From CAKUFA01 sp963627465 (GTDB taxonomy: Bacteria > Bacillota > Clostridia > Christensenellales > Aristaeellaceae), in the NCBI GenBank assembly GCA_963627465.1, contig CAVGBO010000046.1, forward strand, positions 1 to 39,874: DNA of 39,874 nucleotides. Reading direction: 5' to 3'. Under the pieces are notes generated by a model. The model searched no databases. It worked only from the letters and a program-made list of their open reading frames with translations, and had not been told where the DNA came from. Below, piece by piece: positions 25,385 through 32,548 of this stretch; within the stretch, counting starts at the first letter, position 1, and every line of letters starts with the position of its first letter. The position numbers were made by a program, and so were the translations under genes.

Positions 25385-26350
25385 TTATTGGGGATCCTGA
25401 GCATCTCCGGCATGATCGTCTTCGTCCTCGTCATCCTCATCGTCCTCATCGGAACCGGTGTACAGACCCCGATTGACCTCAACACCCTCGATGCGGCTGT
25501 TGATATACCGGTCAAAGACGCCGTTGGTATAGCTGGCGGTGACGAAGCGGCTCAGGCCGAAGCCCAGCACCAGATAGTACAGGAATAGTCCCATGACAGC
25601 ATACGCCGGTTGGTAGAGTGCCACAACGAAGGCAATAGCCGTCGGCACGCAGTGGAGCAACCGAATGCCGACGCTCTGGGGAAGCCGTGCCACGGACAGA
25701 AGCAAAGCATTGCGCATCAGGTCACGGAAGCGAAGCTTATAGGTGACCATCAGAGGATACATGTAGGTGACGGCCAGTGACCAGATCAAGGCCACCATCA
25801 GCACCAGCACCTGAGGCACGATCATGAAGGCGGACTGCTGTGCCATCTGTCCGTAAAAGTTCCAGCACACGAAGGCGAAGAAGGGCACAAAGCCGGTGAT
25901 GCAGGAAACAGCGAGACCTTGCTTCCAGTTGGCCTTTACGGCATCCTTGAAGTCAGCCCAGATGAAGGCGTGCTCGTCCCGTGCCCAGTTCCGGGTCACG
26001 TAGGCGATGCCCGCAGTGAACGGACCAGTAATCGCAATGCAGGGAATCAGCAAGGTTAAGGTGGTCAGGCTGATGCTGCTGAGCATGGTGCGCAGGTTGG
26101 TAATGACTTCACTGGTGATCTCTTCATCCACGGTCAATTGCGTCAGCATGCTCATGACCCCCAAGGTCAGCACCACCATGGCAGGCAGCCAGCAAATCAT
26201 GTACATGAGATTCAGCCGCATCAGTGCCGAAAAGCGGATGCGGAGCATTTCCCAGAAAAGCTGCCAGCGGTTCTTGGGCAGATCCTGTTCACGAAAATCT
26301 CCCTTGCCGCTTTTGCCGTAATAAAAGTTGTTCATAAGCTTGTTAAACAC
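25385..26350 (-). CDS. DUF624 (YesL-like) membrane protein
   Basis: This 321-aa integral membrane protein has about six hydrophobic helices and the N-terminal FNKLMNNFYYGKSGKGDF block characteristic of DUF624/YesL-like proteins. Translation most likely begins at the GTG at 26350, with a perfect GAAGGAGG eight bases upstream; an ATG ten codons earlier would swallow the site. The C-terminus is a long Asp/Glu run (near residues 303-313), probably cytoplasmic. DUF624 proteins often sit near carbohydrate transport genes but their function is not known. It starts the minus-strand operon and has its own extended -10 promoter. Confidence 0.88.
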   Translation of the reverse strand: MFNKLMNNFYYGKSGKGDFREQDLPKNRWQLFWEMLRIRFSALMRLNLMYMICWLPAMVVLTLGVMSMLTQLTVDEEITSEVITNLRTMLSSISLTTLTLLIPCIAITGPFTAGIAYVTRNWARDEHAFIWADFKDAVKANWKQGLAVSCITGFVPFFAFVCWNFYGQMAQQSAFMIVPQVLVLMVALIWSLAVTYMYPLMVTYKLRFRDLMRNALLLSVARLPQSVGIRLLHCVPTAIAFVVALYQPAYAVMGLFLYYLVLGFGLSRFVTASYTNGVFDRYINSRIEGVEVNRGLYTGSDEDDEDDEDEDDHAGDAQDPQ

Positions 26351-26391
26351 GGGCGACCCTCCTTCAAAACGTACGAGCATATTTGCTGGAT

Positions 26392-26400
26392 ATTATAGCA
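26392..26400 (-). promoter_or_regulatory. Extended -10 promoter of the DUF624 operon
   Basis: On the minus strand TGCTATAAT is a perfect TATAAT with a TG extension about 40 bases before the GTG start. No good -35 is visible at the usual distance, as is common for extended -10 promoters. Confidence 0.6.
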
Positions 26401-26410
26401 CACCAGGGCT

Positions 26411-26436
26411 CAAAAAGAAATGCCTTGCCTGAAGGC
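26411..26436 (-). terminator. Probable terminator after the metal-binding protein gene
   Basis: On the minus strand GCCTT and AAGGC form a short stem directly after the stop codon, followed by ATTTCTTTTTG. The stem is only five base pairs, so it may be weak. Confidence 0.5.
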
Positions 26437-27339
26437 TTATTGAGCCCCCAATGCGGTCTTCAGCGTTTCCATATTGGCCAGCATGGTGGTTTCGTAATAG
26501 GTCAGTGCCTCTGCTTCATCCTCCGGGCCGGTGACCACGGGGTCCAGGGTGTAAACCTTGGCGCCTGTTTCCTGTGCCAGGGTTTGGGCAGCCATGTCTT
26601 CATACTGAGGCTCCACAAACAGGGGCGGCGTGCCCAGCGTCTTCACCAGCTTCACCAGCTCGCTGAGGCGGGCAGGGGACAGGGCATCGCCGGGCTCCCG
26701 GTTTACCACGGCGACAACGTTCAGCCCGTACGCCTTGGCAAAGTAGGGGAAGGCTTCGTGGAAGGTGATGATGTCCTTGTTCGGCAGATCCTTCAATCCC
26801 TCTGCCAATGTAGCATCCAAAGCTTCCAGACGGGCGCAGTAGGCATCCCGATTGCTTTCGAATGCTTCACGATGCTCCGGCATGGCCTGGCTCAGACCTT
26901 CACATAGATTCTGCACCATGATGACGGCGTTCTTGGGGTCAAGCCAGATGTGAGCATTCACTTCCGTTTCCCCTTCGCCGATGGCTACAGGCATGTCGTC
27001 ATCATCCAGCAGCTCCACACCGGTGGAGGCCTCCACCACCGGCAGGCTGGGGAAAGCGTCATAGACGTGGGTCAGGTAGCTTTCCATGCCGGCACCGTTC
27101 ACAAGGAACACGTCGGATTGTGCCAATGCCTTCATATCGCTGGTCTGCAGCTGATAGTCGTGCAGGCAGCCCGTGCCGGGAGCAGCAAGGTTGTGGACTT
27201 CTACCCCGTCAACCCCTTGGGTCAGATTGATAGCCATCAAGTAAATAGGGTAAAAAGAGGTGGCTACGGTTTCCGCCCCAGCAAGGGCAGGCAGAGTAAA
27301 CAAAAAAGCAGCCAGCAAAAGGGAAATGATTTTCTTCAT
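26437..27339 (-). CDS. ZnuA/TroA-family zinc or manganese ABC transporter substrate-binding protein
   Basis: This 300-aa exported protein has a signal peptide (MKKIISLLLAAFLFTLPALAGAE) without a lipobox Cys, which is unusual for a Gram-positive binding protein. Metal-site residues are visible: His in CLHDYQLQ (~59), His in NAHIWLDP (~128), His in TFHEAFPYFA (~193) and a Glu in VEPQYEDM (~244). The acidic loop DDDDMP before the second His recalls the flexible metal-catching loop of ZnuA but has no His cluster. No ATPase or permease gene is nearby, so its transporter must be elsewhere. It is transcribed after the 164-aa hypothetical on the minus strand. Confidence 0.9.
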   Translation of the reverse strand: MKKIISLLLAAFLFTLPALAGAETVATSFYPIYLMAINLTQGVDGVEVHNLAAPGTGCLHDYQLQTSDMKALAQSDVFLVNGAGMESYLTHVYDAFPSLPVVEASTGVELLDDDDMPVAIGEGETEVNAHIWLDPKNAVIMVQNLCEGLSQAMPEHREAFESNRDAYCARLEALDATLAEGLKDLPNKDIITFHEAFPYFAKAYGLNVVAVVNREPGDALSPARLSELVKLVKTLGTPPLFVEPQYEDMAAQTLAQETGAKVYTLDPVVTGPEDEAEALTYYETTMLANMETLKTALGAQ

Positions 27340-27402
27340 GAACGATGGTTTTCCTTTCTTGATTGGGCGGTCATTGGTGTGTTCGTTGGCACTGCCGGGT
27401 TC

Positions 27403-27897
27403 CTAGTCATCGTCAGGCAGCCAGCTTGCATAGCGGCTCTGTGGATACCGTTCCCGGATAATGCGCTTGAGCAGTACCCGTTCCTCCGCAGGCTGGAAAG
27501 CACCATACTTCTGGTATAGCACCCGCATGGCACTCAGCGAGCCGGAACGCATGGAGTAATCCTTCAGGTTGGCATAGTTGACGGAATAGATTTGCATGTT
27601 TTCGAACATGGCACCCATGGCCTCATCGGCCAACTCCGGCATTTCCTTCATGCGGATACGCTTCAGTGTTCCGTCATCCAGCCGAACCGTCATGGTGGGT
27701 CCCAGCAGCTCATACAGCTTGCCGAACAAATAATGCTCCACCTGATTGGTCATTCCTTCAAAGGTATCCCGATAGGATGCGTAGGTGCTCATGAGATTGG
27801 CAGCACCTGCACATAAATCGGACTGATCCACCACAGCAGAACCCAGGCGTGGTCTGAGTATCTCCCTGACCTGCCGCTCCGTAATATGCATCGGCAC
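27403..27897 (-). CDS. Hypothetical protein, 164 aa
   Basis: I do not recognise this soluble, helix-rich protein. The GTG at 27897 is chosen because GGAAGGAGG sits eight bases before it; an ATG two codons later is too far from the site. Residues ~1-35 are a compact helical region (HITERQVREIL), and the C-terminal half holds MRVLYQKYGAFQPAEERVLL and ends in an acidic WLPDDD tail. There is no signal or membrane segment. It faces away from dnaA across the putative origin region and leads into the metal-binding protein 63 bases later. Confidence 0.75.
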   Translation of the reverse strand: MPMHITERQVREILRPRLGSAVVDQSDLCAGAANLMSTYASYRDTFEGMTNQVEHYLFGKLYELLGPTMTVRLDDGTLKRIRMKEMPELADEAMGAMFENMQIYSVNYANLKDYSMRSGSLSAMRVLYQKYGAFQPAEERVLLKRIIRERYPQSRYASWLPDDD

Positions 27898-28045
27898 GGC
27901 GGGCGCCTCCTTCCATGGGTATTCAACCCAACACGGTTATTTCGACATGGACCCTCTATATTCCTTGCAGAGCAATAGAAAAGAACCGCCTAATTGCACA
28001 AAAAAGTTTTTTGTGTTTTTCTGATGTTTCGTAGGCTGCAAGGAA

Positions 28046-28078
28046 TGTATAATATACATTTTCGACGTATATTATACA
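28046..28078. repeat. Perfect AT-rich palindrome in the dnaA upstream region
   Basis: TGTATAATATAC (28046-28057) and GTATATTATACA (28067-28078) are perfectly complementary around nine bases. Each arm includes TATAAT, one on each strand, so it could be paired -10 elements, a duplex-unwinding element or an operator. Confidence 0.6.
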
Positions 28079-28187
28079 CATGTAACCGTAAATCTTGTGC
28101 CTTTCTGTTACGTGACCACAACGCCTTGTGAGGAGAGTTTTCCACAGGCTTTTTGCGTTATGCACAACTCCTTCTTTTGTCAACCAC

Positions 28188-28216
28188 TTGAAATTTCCAC
28201 AGGTTCATGCTATGAT
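28188..28216 (+). promoter_or_regulatory. dnaA promoter overlapping a DnaA-box-like site
   Basis: TTGAAA (28188-28193) and TATGAT (28211-28216) are exactly 17 bases apart, with TGC before the -10. The spacer contains TTTCCACA, part of a DnaA-box-like site, which would allow DnaA to repress its own gene. Confidence 0.7.
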
Positions 28217-28435
28217 TGACCAGCACGATTTTTTTCGGAGTCGAGTTTTGCACAGCCTGGCAGGTGGGAAAGACACCAAAATGGGCTCGCATGTTCTGCT
28301 TGAAGACCATGCAGGTTTCATTCATTGGTGACAGGGCTGATCGTTGCTTGGCAGATGAGACGGCAGCAGGGTGCGCAGCGCACACGGAAAATCTGCCGCA
28401 GAGTCGATATTCACACGTTGCAGAGGGGCGGGAGC

Positions 28436-29776
28436 ATGATGGACATGCAGGAGCTTTGGGAGAAGGCGTTGGTACTCATTAAAAGTGAGATGAATGAAAC
28501 ATCTTTCAATACCTGGGTGAAGACCAGTCTTTCTCCGCTGAAGCTGGAGGGCAATGAGCTGACCCTTTGCACGGATGTGAACTACATCAAAGCCATGCTG
28601 TCCCGGTATATTGACCTGATTGCGTCCTGTGTCAGTCAGGTAGCAGGTCATCCTATGAAGGTGATTGTGCTTACCCGTGAGGAAATTGGCACCAAGGAAG
28701 TTGCTACGCCTAAGGAACCGGAACAAGGTCCTCAACGCCAGGCAGGTTCCATGTCGCTGAACCCGCGGTACACCTTTGACTCCTTCGTGGTTGGCAGCAG
28801 CAATCGGTTCGCCCATGCGGCCGCTTTGGCTGTTGCGGAGGCTCCTGCAGAAGCGTACAATCCTCTTTTCCTCTATGGCGGCGTGGGCTTGGGAAAGACC
28901 CACCTGATGCATGCCATCGGTCATTTCGTGCAGCAGCAGCGGCCGGATGCCAAACTGCTGTATATCACCAGCGAAGAGTTTACCAATGAAATGATTTCTG
29001 CCATTCAGCAGAATCGCAATATTGAGTTCCGCAACCGGTTCCGCAATGTGGATATTCTGATGGTGGACGACATCCAGTTCATCGCCGGCCGTGACAGTAC
29101 CCAGGAGGAATTCTTCCATACATTCAACACCCTGCACGACGCTCATAAGCAGATTGTGCTGACCAGCGACCGCCCTCCGCGGGACATTGCACGACTGGAA
29201 GAGCGGCTCCGCAGTCGGTTTGAGTGGGGATTGATTGCGGACATTCAGCGCCCGGATATTGACACACGAATCGCTATTCTGCGGAAGAAGGCCATTTCTG
29301 ATCACATTCAGGTGTCGGATGAAGTGCTGGAGCTGATTGCCAGCCGGGTGGACAGCAATATCCGTGAGCTGGAAGGCAGCCTGATTCGCCTGGCAGCCTA
29401 TTCCGGCTTGGTCAACAAGCCCATTACTCCTGCTCTGTGCGAGGAAGCCCTGCGGGAAATCTTCGTTCGGAAGGCACCCAAGCAGATTACCGCTGATATG
29501 ATCATCGAAACCGTCAGCGGTTTCTATAACCTGACGCCGGAGGACATTACCGGCTCTTCCCGCCGCCGGGAGATCACCGTGCCTCGGCAGATTTCCATGT
29601 ACCTGTCCCGGGAAATGGCAGGACTTTCTCTGCCTCAGATCGGGCAGGCCTTCGGCGGACGGGATCATTCCACCGTGCTTTACAGCTGCAACCTGGTGGC
29701 GGACAACATTAAGAAATCTGCCAGCATGGCCACGCTGGTGGAGGATTTCCGCCGCATGATTCGGGATGGCAAGTGA
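28436..29776 (+). CDS. dnaA: Chromosomal replication initiator DnaA
   Basis: This 446-aa AAA+ initiator has all four DnaA parts. Domain I is MQELWEKALVLIKSEMNETSFNTWVK, followed by a short Gln/Pro linker (~85-108). The ATPase domain starts at NPRYTFDSFVVG, with Walker A GGVGLGKTH at 148-156, Walker B LMVDDIQFI and arginine-finger region RLRSRFEWG. The C-terminal DNA-binding domain carries the signature FGGRDHSTVLYS (~406-417). I chose the ATG at 28436 after GGGGCGGGAG; a longer in-frame ATG at 28325 lacks a site and is not conserved. The gene is followed by its own terminator and the rimP operon; dnaN, its usual neighbour, is absent. Confidence 0.97.
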   Translation: MMDMQELWEKALVLIKSEMNETSFNTWVKTSLSPLKLEGNELTLCTDVNYIKAMLSRYIDLIASCVSQVAGHPMKVIVLTREEIGTKEVATPKEPEQGPQRQAGSMSLNPRYTFDSFVVGSSNRFAHAAALAVAEAPAEAYNPLFLYGGVGLGKTHLMHAIGHFVQQQRPDAKLLYITSEEFTNEMISAIQQNRNIEFRNRFRNVDILMVDDIQFIAGRDSTQEEFFHTFNTLHDAHKQIVLTSDRPPRDIARLEERLRSRFEWGLIADIQRPDIDTRIAILRKKAISDHIQVSDEVLELIASRVDSNIRELEGSLIRLAAYSGLVNKPITPALCEEALREIFVRKAPKQITADMIIETVSGFYNLTPEDITGSSRRREITVPRQISMYLSREMAGLSLPQIGQAFGGRDHSTVLYSCNLVADNIKKSASMATLVEDFRRMIRDGK

Positions 29777-29786
29777 ATAACGATTG

Positions 29787-29824
29787 TCCCCTGATCGGCA
29801 CTGCAGCCTGTCAGGGGATTTTCA
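29787..29824 (+). terminator. Rho-independent terminator of dnaA
   Basis: TCCCCTGA (29787-29794) pairs perfectly with TCAGGGGA (29811-29818), followed by TTTTC. It begins ten bases after the dnaA stop. Confidence 0.8.
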
Positions 29825-29855
29825 TGCCACGTGGCGAAAAAGTGGAGGAAAATGC

Positions 29856-29884
29856 TTGTATTCCTGAAAAAGCTGTGCTATACT
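29856..29884 (+). promoter_or_regulatory. Sigma-A promoter of the rimP-infB-ribF operon
   Basis: TTGTAT (29856-29861) and TATACT (29879-29884) are 17 bases apart with an extended TG (TGTGCTATACT). The start would be near 29891. Confidence 0.75.
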
Positions 29885-29890
29885 GCCATG

Positions 29891-30144
29891 TGTGTGAGTT
29901 TTCCTGCCTATCCTTTCACAACCATAAAGGATGGGATGATACGGCAAGCCTGCTTTTTGAAAGCAGGTCGTGCCATGAAAGAAGGGTTCAACGTAAAAGA
30001 GCGGGCACTGCTGCAAGGACTTTCGAGCGTTAGCTGGCTCGACAATGGGGAATGCGTATCCCTGTTGACTGTCTAAGGCAGAGTGTGTCCCTCTTTTCTG
30101 TTGTTAACAGGAAAATTTAGGAAATTAAGAGGTGAAGAGCGACC
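29891..30144 (+). promoter_or_regulatory. Long structured leader of the rimP operon, with a small open frame
   Basis: About 250 nt lie between the promoter and the rimP start. Visible structure includes a strong two-part stem at 29943-29974 (GGCA/TGCC outside CCTGCTTT/AAAGCAGG with a three-base loop) and TCGAGC/GCTCGA at 30023-30042. A 33-codon frame (ATG 29975 to TAA 30076) begins right after the first stem with only a weak ribosome site; it could be a leader peptide or chance. Such leaders may control translation-factor operons by attenuation, but I recognise no known riboswitch class. Confidence 0.5.
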
Positions 30145-30624
30145 ATGGCGAAGGCGGAACTAACAACGGTGGTGGAGCCGAAGTGCAAGCGGCTGGCTGA
30201 TCAGATGGGCTTTGAACTGGTGGATGTGTGTCTTGACAAGGAAGGTGCTGGCAAGTACCTGCGCATCTACATTGATAAGCCTGAAGGCATCAGCATGGAC
30301 GATTGCGAGACCTATCATCGTGCCATTCAGCCCCAGCTGGAAAGTTACGATTACGACTTTCTGGAAGTCTCCTCGCCGGGCATTGACCGTCCTTTGAAGA
30401 AGGATCGTGACTTTGAACGGGCACTCGGCAGCGAAATCGAGATTAAGCTGTTCAAAGCCATGGACGGACAAAAAGTAATCACAGGCATTCTGGCAGGGCT
30501 GGAGAACGGTGACATTGTGCTGGATACGCCTGCAGGAGAAAAGCGGATTCCCCGAAAAGCCGCCGCATTGGTAAAGCCTGTGGTGGATATGGAAGGCATC
30601 GAGTCCGTGGATCTTTCCGAATAA
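30145..30624 (+). CDS. rimP: Ribosome maturation factor RimP
   Basis: This 159-aa protein is needed for 30S subunit assembly. The N-terminal domain contains GFELVDVCLDKEGAGKYLRIYIDKPEGISMDDCE, a close match to RimP (ELVDV, RIYIDKPxGI, DDCE), then YDFLEVSSPGIDRPLKKDRDF, the family's most conserved block (~72-92). The C-terminal SH3-like domain follows (~95-155). Length is normal. It starts the operon that runs to ribF, with a ribosome site AGGTGAAG upstream, and the next gene follows after 28 bases. Confidence 0.96.
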   Translation: MAKAELTTVVEPKCKRLADQMGFELVDVCLDKEGAGKYLRIYIDKPEGISMDDCETYHRAIQPQLESYDYDFLEVSSPGIDRPLKKDRDFERALGSEIEIKLFKAMDGQKVITGILAGLENGDIVLDTPAGEKRIPRKAAALVKPVVDMEGIESVDLSE

Positions 30625-30652
30625 ATGAAACATCAAGTGCAGGAGGATACGC

Positions 30653-31870
30653 ATGAAGAAGACCGTGAAGAACGATAAGCCTCAGAAGTCTGAGATTATT
30701 GAAGCGATTAAAGCCTTGGCCAAGGAAAAGGATATCAGCGAAGAGCTACTGTTCGGTGCCATCGAAGAGGCACTGAAGGCTGCTTATCGGAAGAATCTGA
30801 CCAAGGGTGAAGCAGTGCCTGCCAACCTGGCTGTGGTTGTGAACCGGAACGACGGTGTAGCCCACGTATACGCCCGGAAGCTGATCGTCCCCGAAGTGGA
30901 GGATGCAGGCAACCAGATCAGCCTGGAGGATGCACATAAGCTGAACGCCAATTATCAAATGGGCGATATTGCTGAAGTGGATGTAACTCCCAACGGCTTC
31001 CTCCGTGTGGCAGCACAGACGGCCAAGCAGGTGATCATGCAGCGCATCCGTGAAGCCGAGCGTGGCAAGATCTACGACGAATATATCGAAAAGGAAAACG
31101 AGATCCTGACCGCTGTGGTGCAGCGTGTGGAGCCGGAGCACATCTTTGTGGAGCTGGGGCGCACGGAAGGCATTCTGGATCGGGAAGATGTGATTCCCGG
31201 CGAAGAGCTGCATGACGATGATCACATTAAGGTCTACGTGCTGCAGGTGAACCGGAACACCACCACCAATCCCCATGCACCGCAGGTGAAGGTCAGCCGG
31301 ACCCATCCCAACCTGGTAAAGCGCCTGTTTGAGATGGAAGTGCCTGAAATCGCTGCCGGTGTGGTGACCATCAAGTCCATTGCCCGGGAAGCTGGCAGCC
31401 GCACCAAGATGGCTGTTTCCTCTTCCGACATTATGATCGATCCCGTAGGCGCTTGCGTAGGTCAGCGGGGCGGCCGTGTGGATCGGGTGGTGACGGAGCT
31501 GAAGGGTGAAAAGATCGACATCATCAAGTGGTCCAGCGACCCGGCAGAATTTGTGGCCAACGCTCTGAATCCTGCTCACGTGCTTAGCGTGTACACGGCA
31601 GAGAACGAAAAGTCTTGCCGGGTGGTGGTGCCGGACAATCAGCTGTCCTTGGCCATCGGCAAGGAAGGTCAGAATGCCCGCCTGGCAGCTCGCCTGACCG
31701 GCTGGAAGATCGACATCAAGTCCCAGTCTCAGGCGGCGGAAATGCCTGACATGGCAGCCGAGGCAGAGCAAGGCCCCATGATGATCGATGATGGCTTCAC
31801 CAGCTATGTGATGCCCGAGGAGCCTCAGGCGGCAGATGTTGTGCCCACTGAGGACGACGATACGCTGTAA
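30653..31870 (+). CDS. nusA: Transcription termination/antitermination factor NusA
   Basis: This 405-aa RNA polymerase-binding factor affects pausing, termination and antitermination. The N-terminal domain (~1-130) begins with EIIEAIKALAKEKDISEELLF. The S1 domain (~135-200) has LTAVVQRVEPEHIFVELGRTEGIL. Two KH domains follow, with IDPVGACVGQRGGRVDRVV (~262-280) and AIGKEGQNARLAARLTGWKIDI (~335-356). An acidic C-terminal tail follows. It is close in length to Bacillus NusA (which also lacks the E. coli acidic repeats). AGGAGG six bases before the ATG. It is central in the operon. Confidence 0.97.
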   Translation: MKKTVKNDKPQKSEIIEAIKALAKEKDISEELLFGAIEEALKAAYRKNLTKGEAVPANLAVVVNRNDGVAHVYARKLIVPEVEDAGNQISLEDAHKLNANYQMGDIAEVDVTPNGFLRVAAQTAKQVIMQRIREAERGKIYDEYIEKENEILTAVVQRVEPEHIFVELGRTEGILDREDVIPGEELHDDDHIKVYVLQVNRNTTTNPHAPQVKVSRTHPNLVKRLFEMEVPEIAAGVVTIKSIAREAGSRTKMAVSSSDIMIDPVGACVGQRGGRVDRVVTELKGEKIDIIKWSSDPAEFVANALNPAHVLSVYTAENEKSCRVVVPDNQLSLAIGKEGQNARLAARLTGWKIDIKSQSQAAEMPDMAAEAEQGPMMIDDGFTSYVMPEEPQAADVVPTEDDDTL

Positions 31871-31902
31871 GAAGCCCTGAAGGACAGGAGGAGAACGGCA
31901 CC

Positions 31903-32187
31903 ATGAAACCCAAGAAGATTCCCATGCGCATGTGCGTAGGGTGCCGGGAAATGAAGCCCAAGAAAGAGCTGATTCGAGTGGTGCGTGCCCCTGACGGATC
32001 TGTTTCCATGGATCCGGTGGGCAAGAAGCCCGGACGCGGTGCCTATGTGTGCCGTAGCGCCGCCTGCCTGCAGCGAGCGATTAAACAGCGGCAGCTGGAG
32101 CGCCAACTGGAAGTGCAGCTTACCGAAGATGTGGCAGCGCAGCTCCAGCAGGAGCTGGATAACCTGCCTCCGTCCCAGGAGGCGTAA
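31903..32187 (+). CDS. rnpM: RnpM/YlxR nucleic-acid-binding protein
   Basis: This 94-aa basic protein has the YlxR hallmark MRMCVGCREMKPKKELIRVVR (residues ~8-28), the PGRGAYVCRSAAC block (~43-55), and a helical C-terminal part. In Bacillus YlxR binds RNase P RNA and has been renamed RnpM. The gene lies in its usual place between nusA and ylxQ. The start follows AGGAGGAG; the stop is six bases before the next start. Confidence 0.93.
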   Translation: MKPKKIPMRMCVGCREMKPKKELIRVVRAPDGSVSMDPVGKKPGRGAYVCRSAACLQRAIKQRQLERQLEVQLTEDVAAQLQQELDNLPPSQEA

Positions 32188-32192
32188 GCGCT

Positions 32193-32492
32193 GTGGACGA
32201 AAAAAGGCTTTGCGGGCTCATGGGCTTGTGTGTCAGAGCCCGGCAGGCGACCTTCGGCATGGATGGCTGTTTGCAGGCCATTCGCACGGAGAAAGCCGGG
32301 GTGGTTCTTCTGGATGGAGAAGCATCGGAAGGCACACGGCAAAAATATGAGGCAGCATGTGAACACCACGGTATACCGCTGGTCATATTGCCTCAAGGTC
32401 TCCTGCAGGAGGCCACAGGCAGATCAGGCGTTGCCATGGCGGTCGCGCCCGGCGGTCTGGCAGATCAGATCCGATCCCTCTCAGGGCTGTAA
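32193..32492 (+). CDS. ylxQ: YlxQ, L7Ae-like RNA-binding protein
   Basis: This 99-aa L7Ae-fold protein begins LCGLMGLCVRARQATFGMDG, the usual start of YlxQ proteins, followed by VVLLDGEASEGTRQKYEAACEHHGIPLVIL, matching the L7Ae/kink-turn binding core. The start is the GTG at 32193; AGGAGG lies inside the end of rnpM about ten bases upstream. YlxQ proteins bind kink-turn RNAs; the target here is unknown. Confidence 0.9.
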   Translation: MDEKRLCGLMGLCVRARQATFGMDGCLQAIRTEKAGVVLLDGEASEGTRQKYEAACEHHGIPLVILPQGLLQEATGRSGVAMAVAPGGLADQIRSLSGL

Positions 32493-32548
32493 GGCTTTGA
32501 GGAAAGACAGATAAAGACGGAAATTCATTGCGGGGGTGCAAGCGTCGA

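Larger units (their letters stand above)
27898..28435. other. Intergenic region upstream of dnaA, candidate oriC/autoregulatory region
   Basis: These 538 bases hold no convincing gene. They contain an exact match to the DnaA box consensus TTATNCACA (TTATGCACA, 28158-28166), one-mismatch sites TTTTCCACA (28138-28146) and TTTTGCACA (28246-28254), a weaker ATTTCCACA (28193-28201), an AT-rich perfect palindrome at 28046-28078 and the dnaA promoter. Clustered boxes beside dnaA are typical of bacterial origins. Four boxes is fewer than usual, so this could instead be only a dnaA control region. Confidence 0.55.

Noticed and set aside
29831..30076. 81-codon frame between dnaA and rimP as a full gene
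   Set aside because: Its start precedes the predicted operon promoter, and most of it overlaps promoter and hairpin sequence; only the 33-codon inner frame was kept, as a speculation within the leader.
29925..30080. Leader considered as 6S RNA, SRP RNA or tmRNA
   Set aside because: None of their conserved core motifs (for example the SRP GGAAGGRAGCAG loop) is present, and no single long closing stem is visible.
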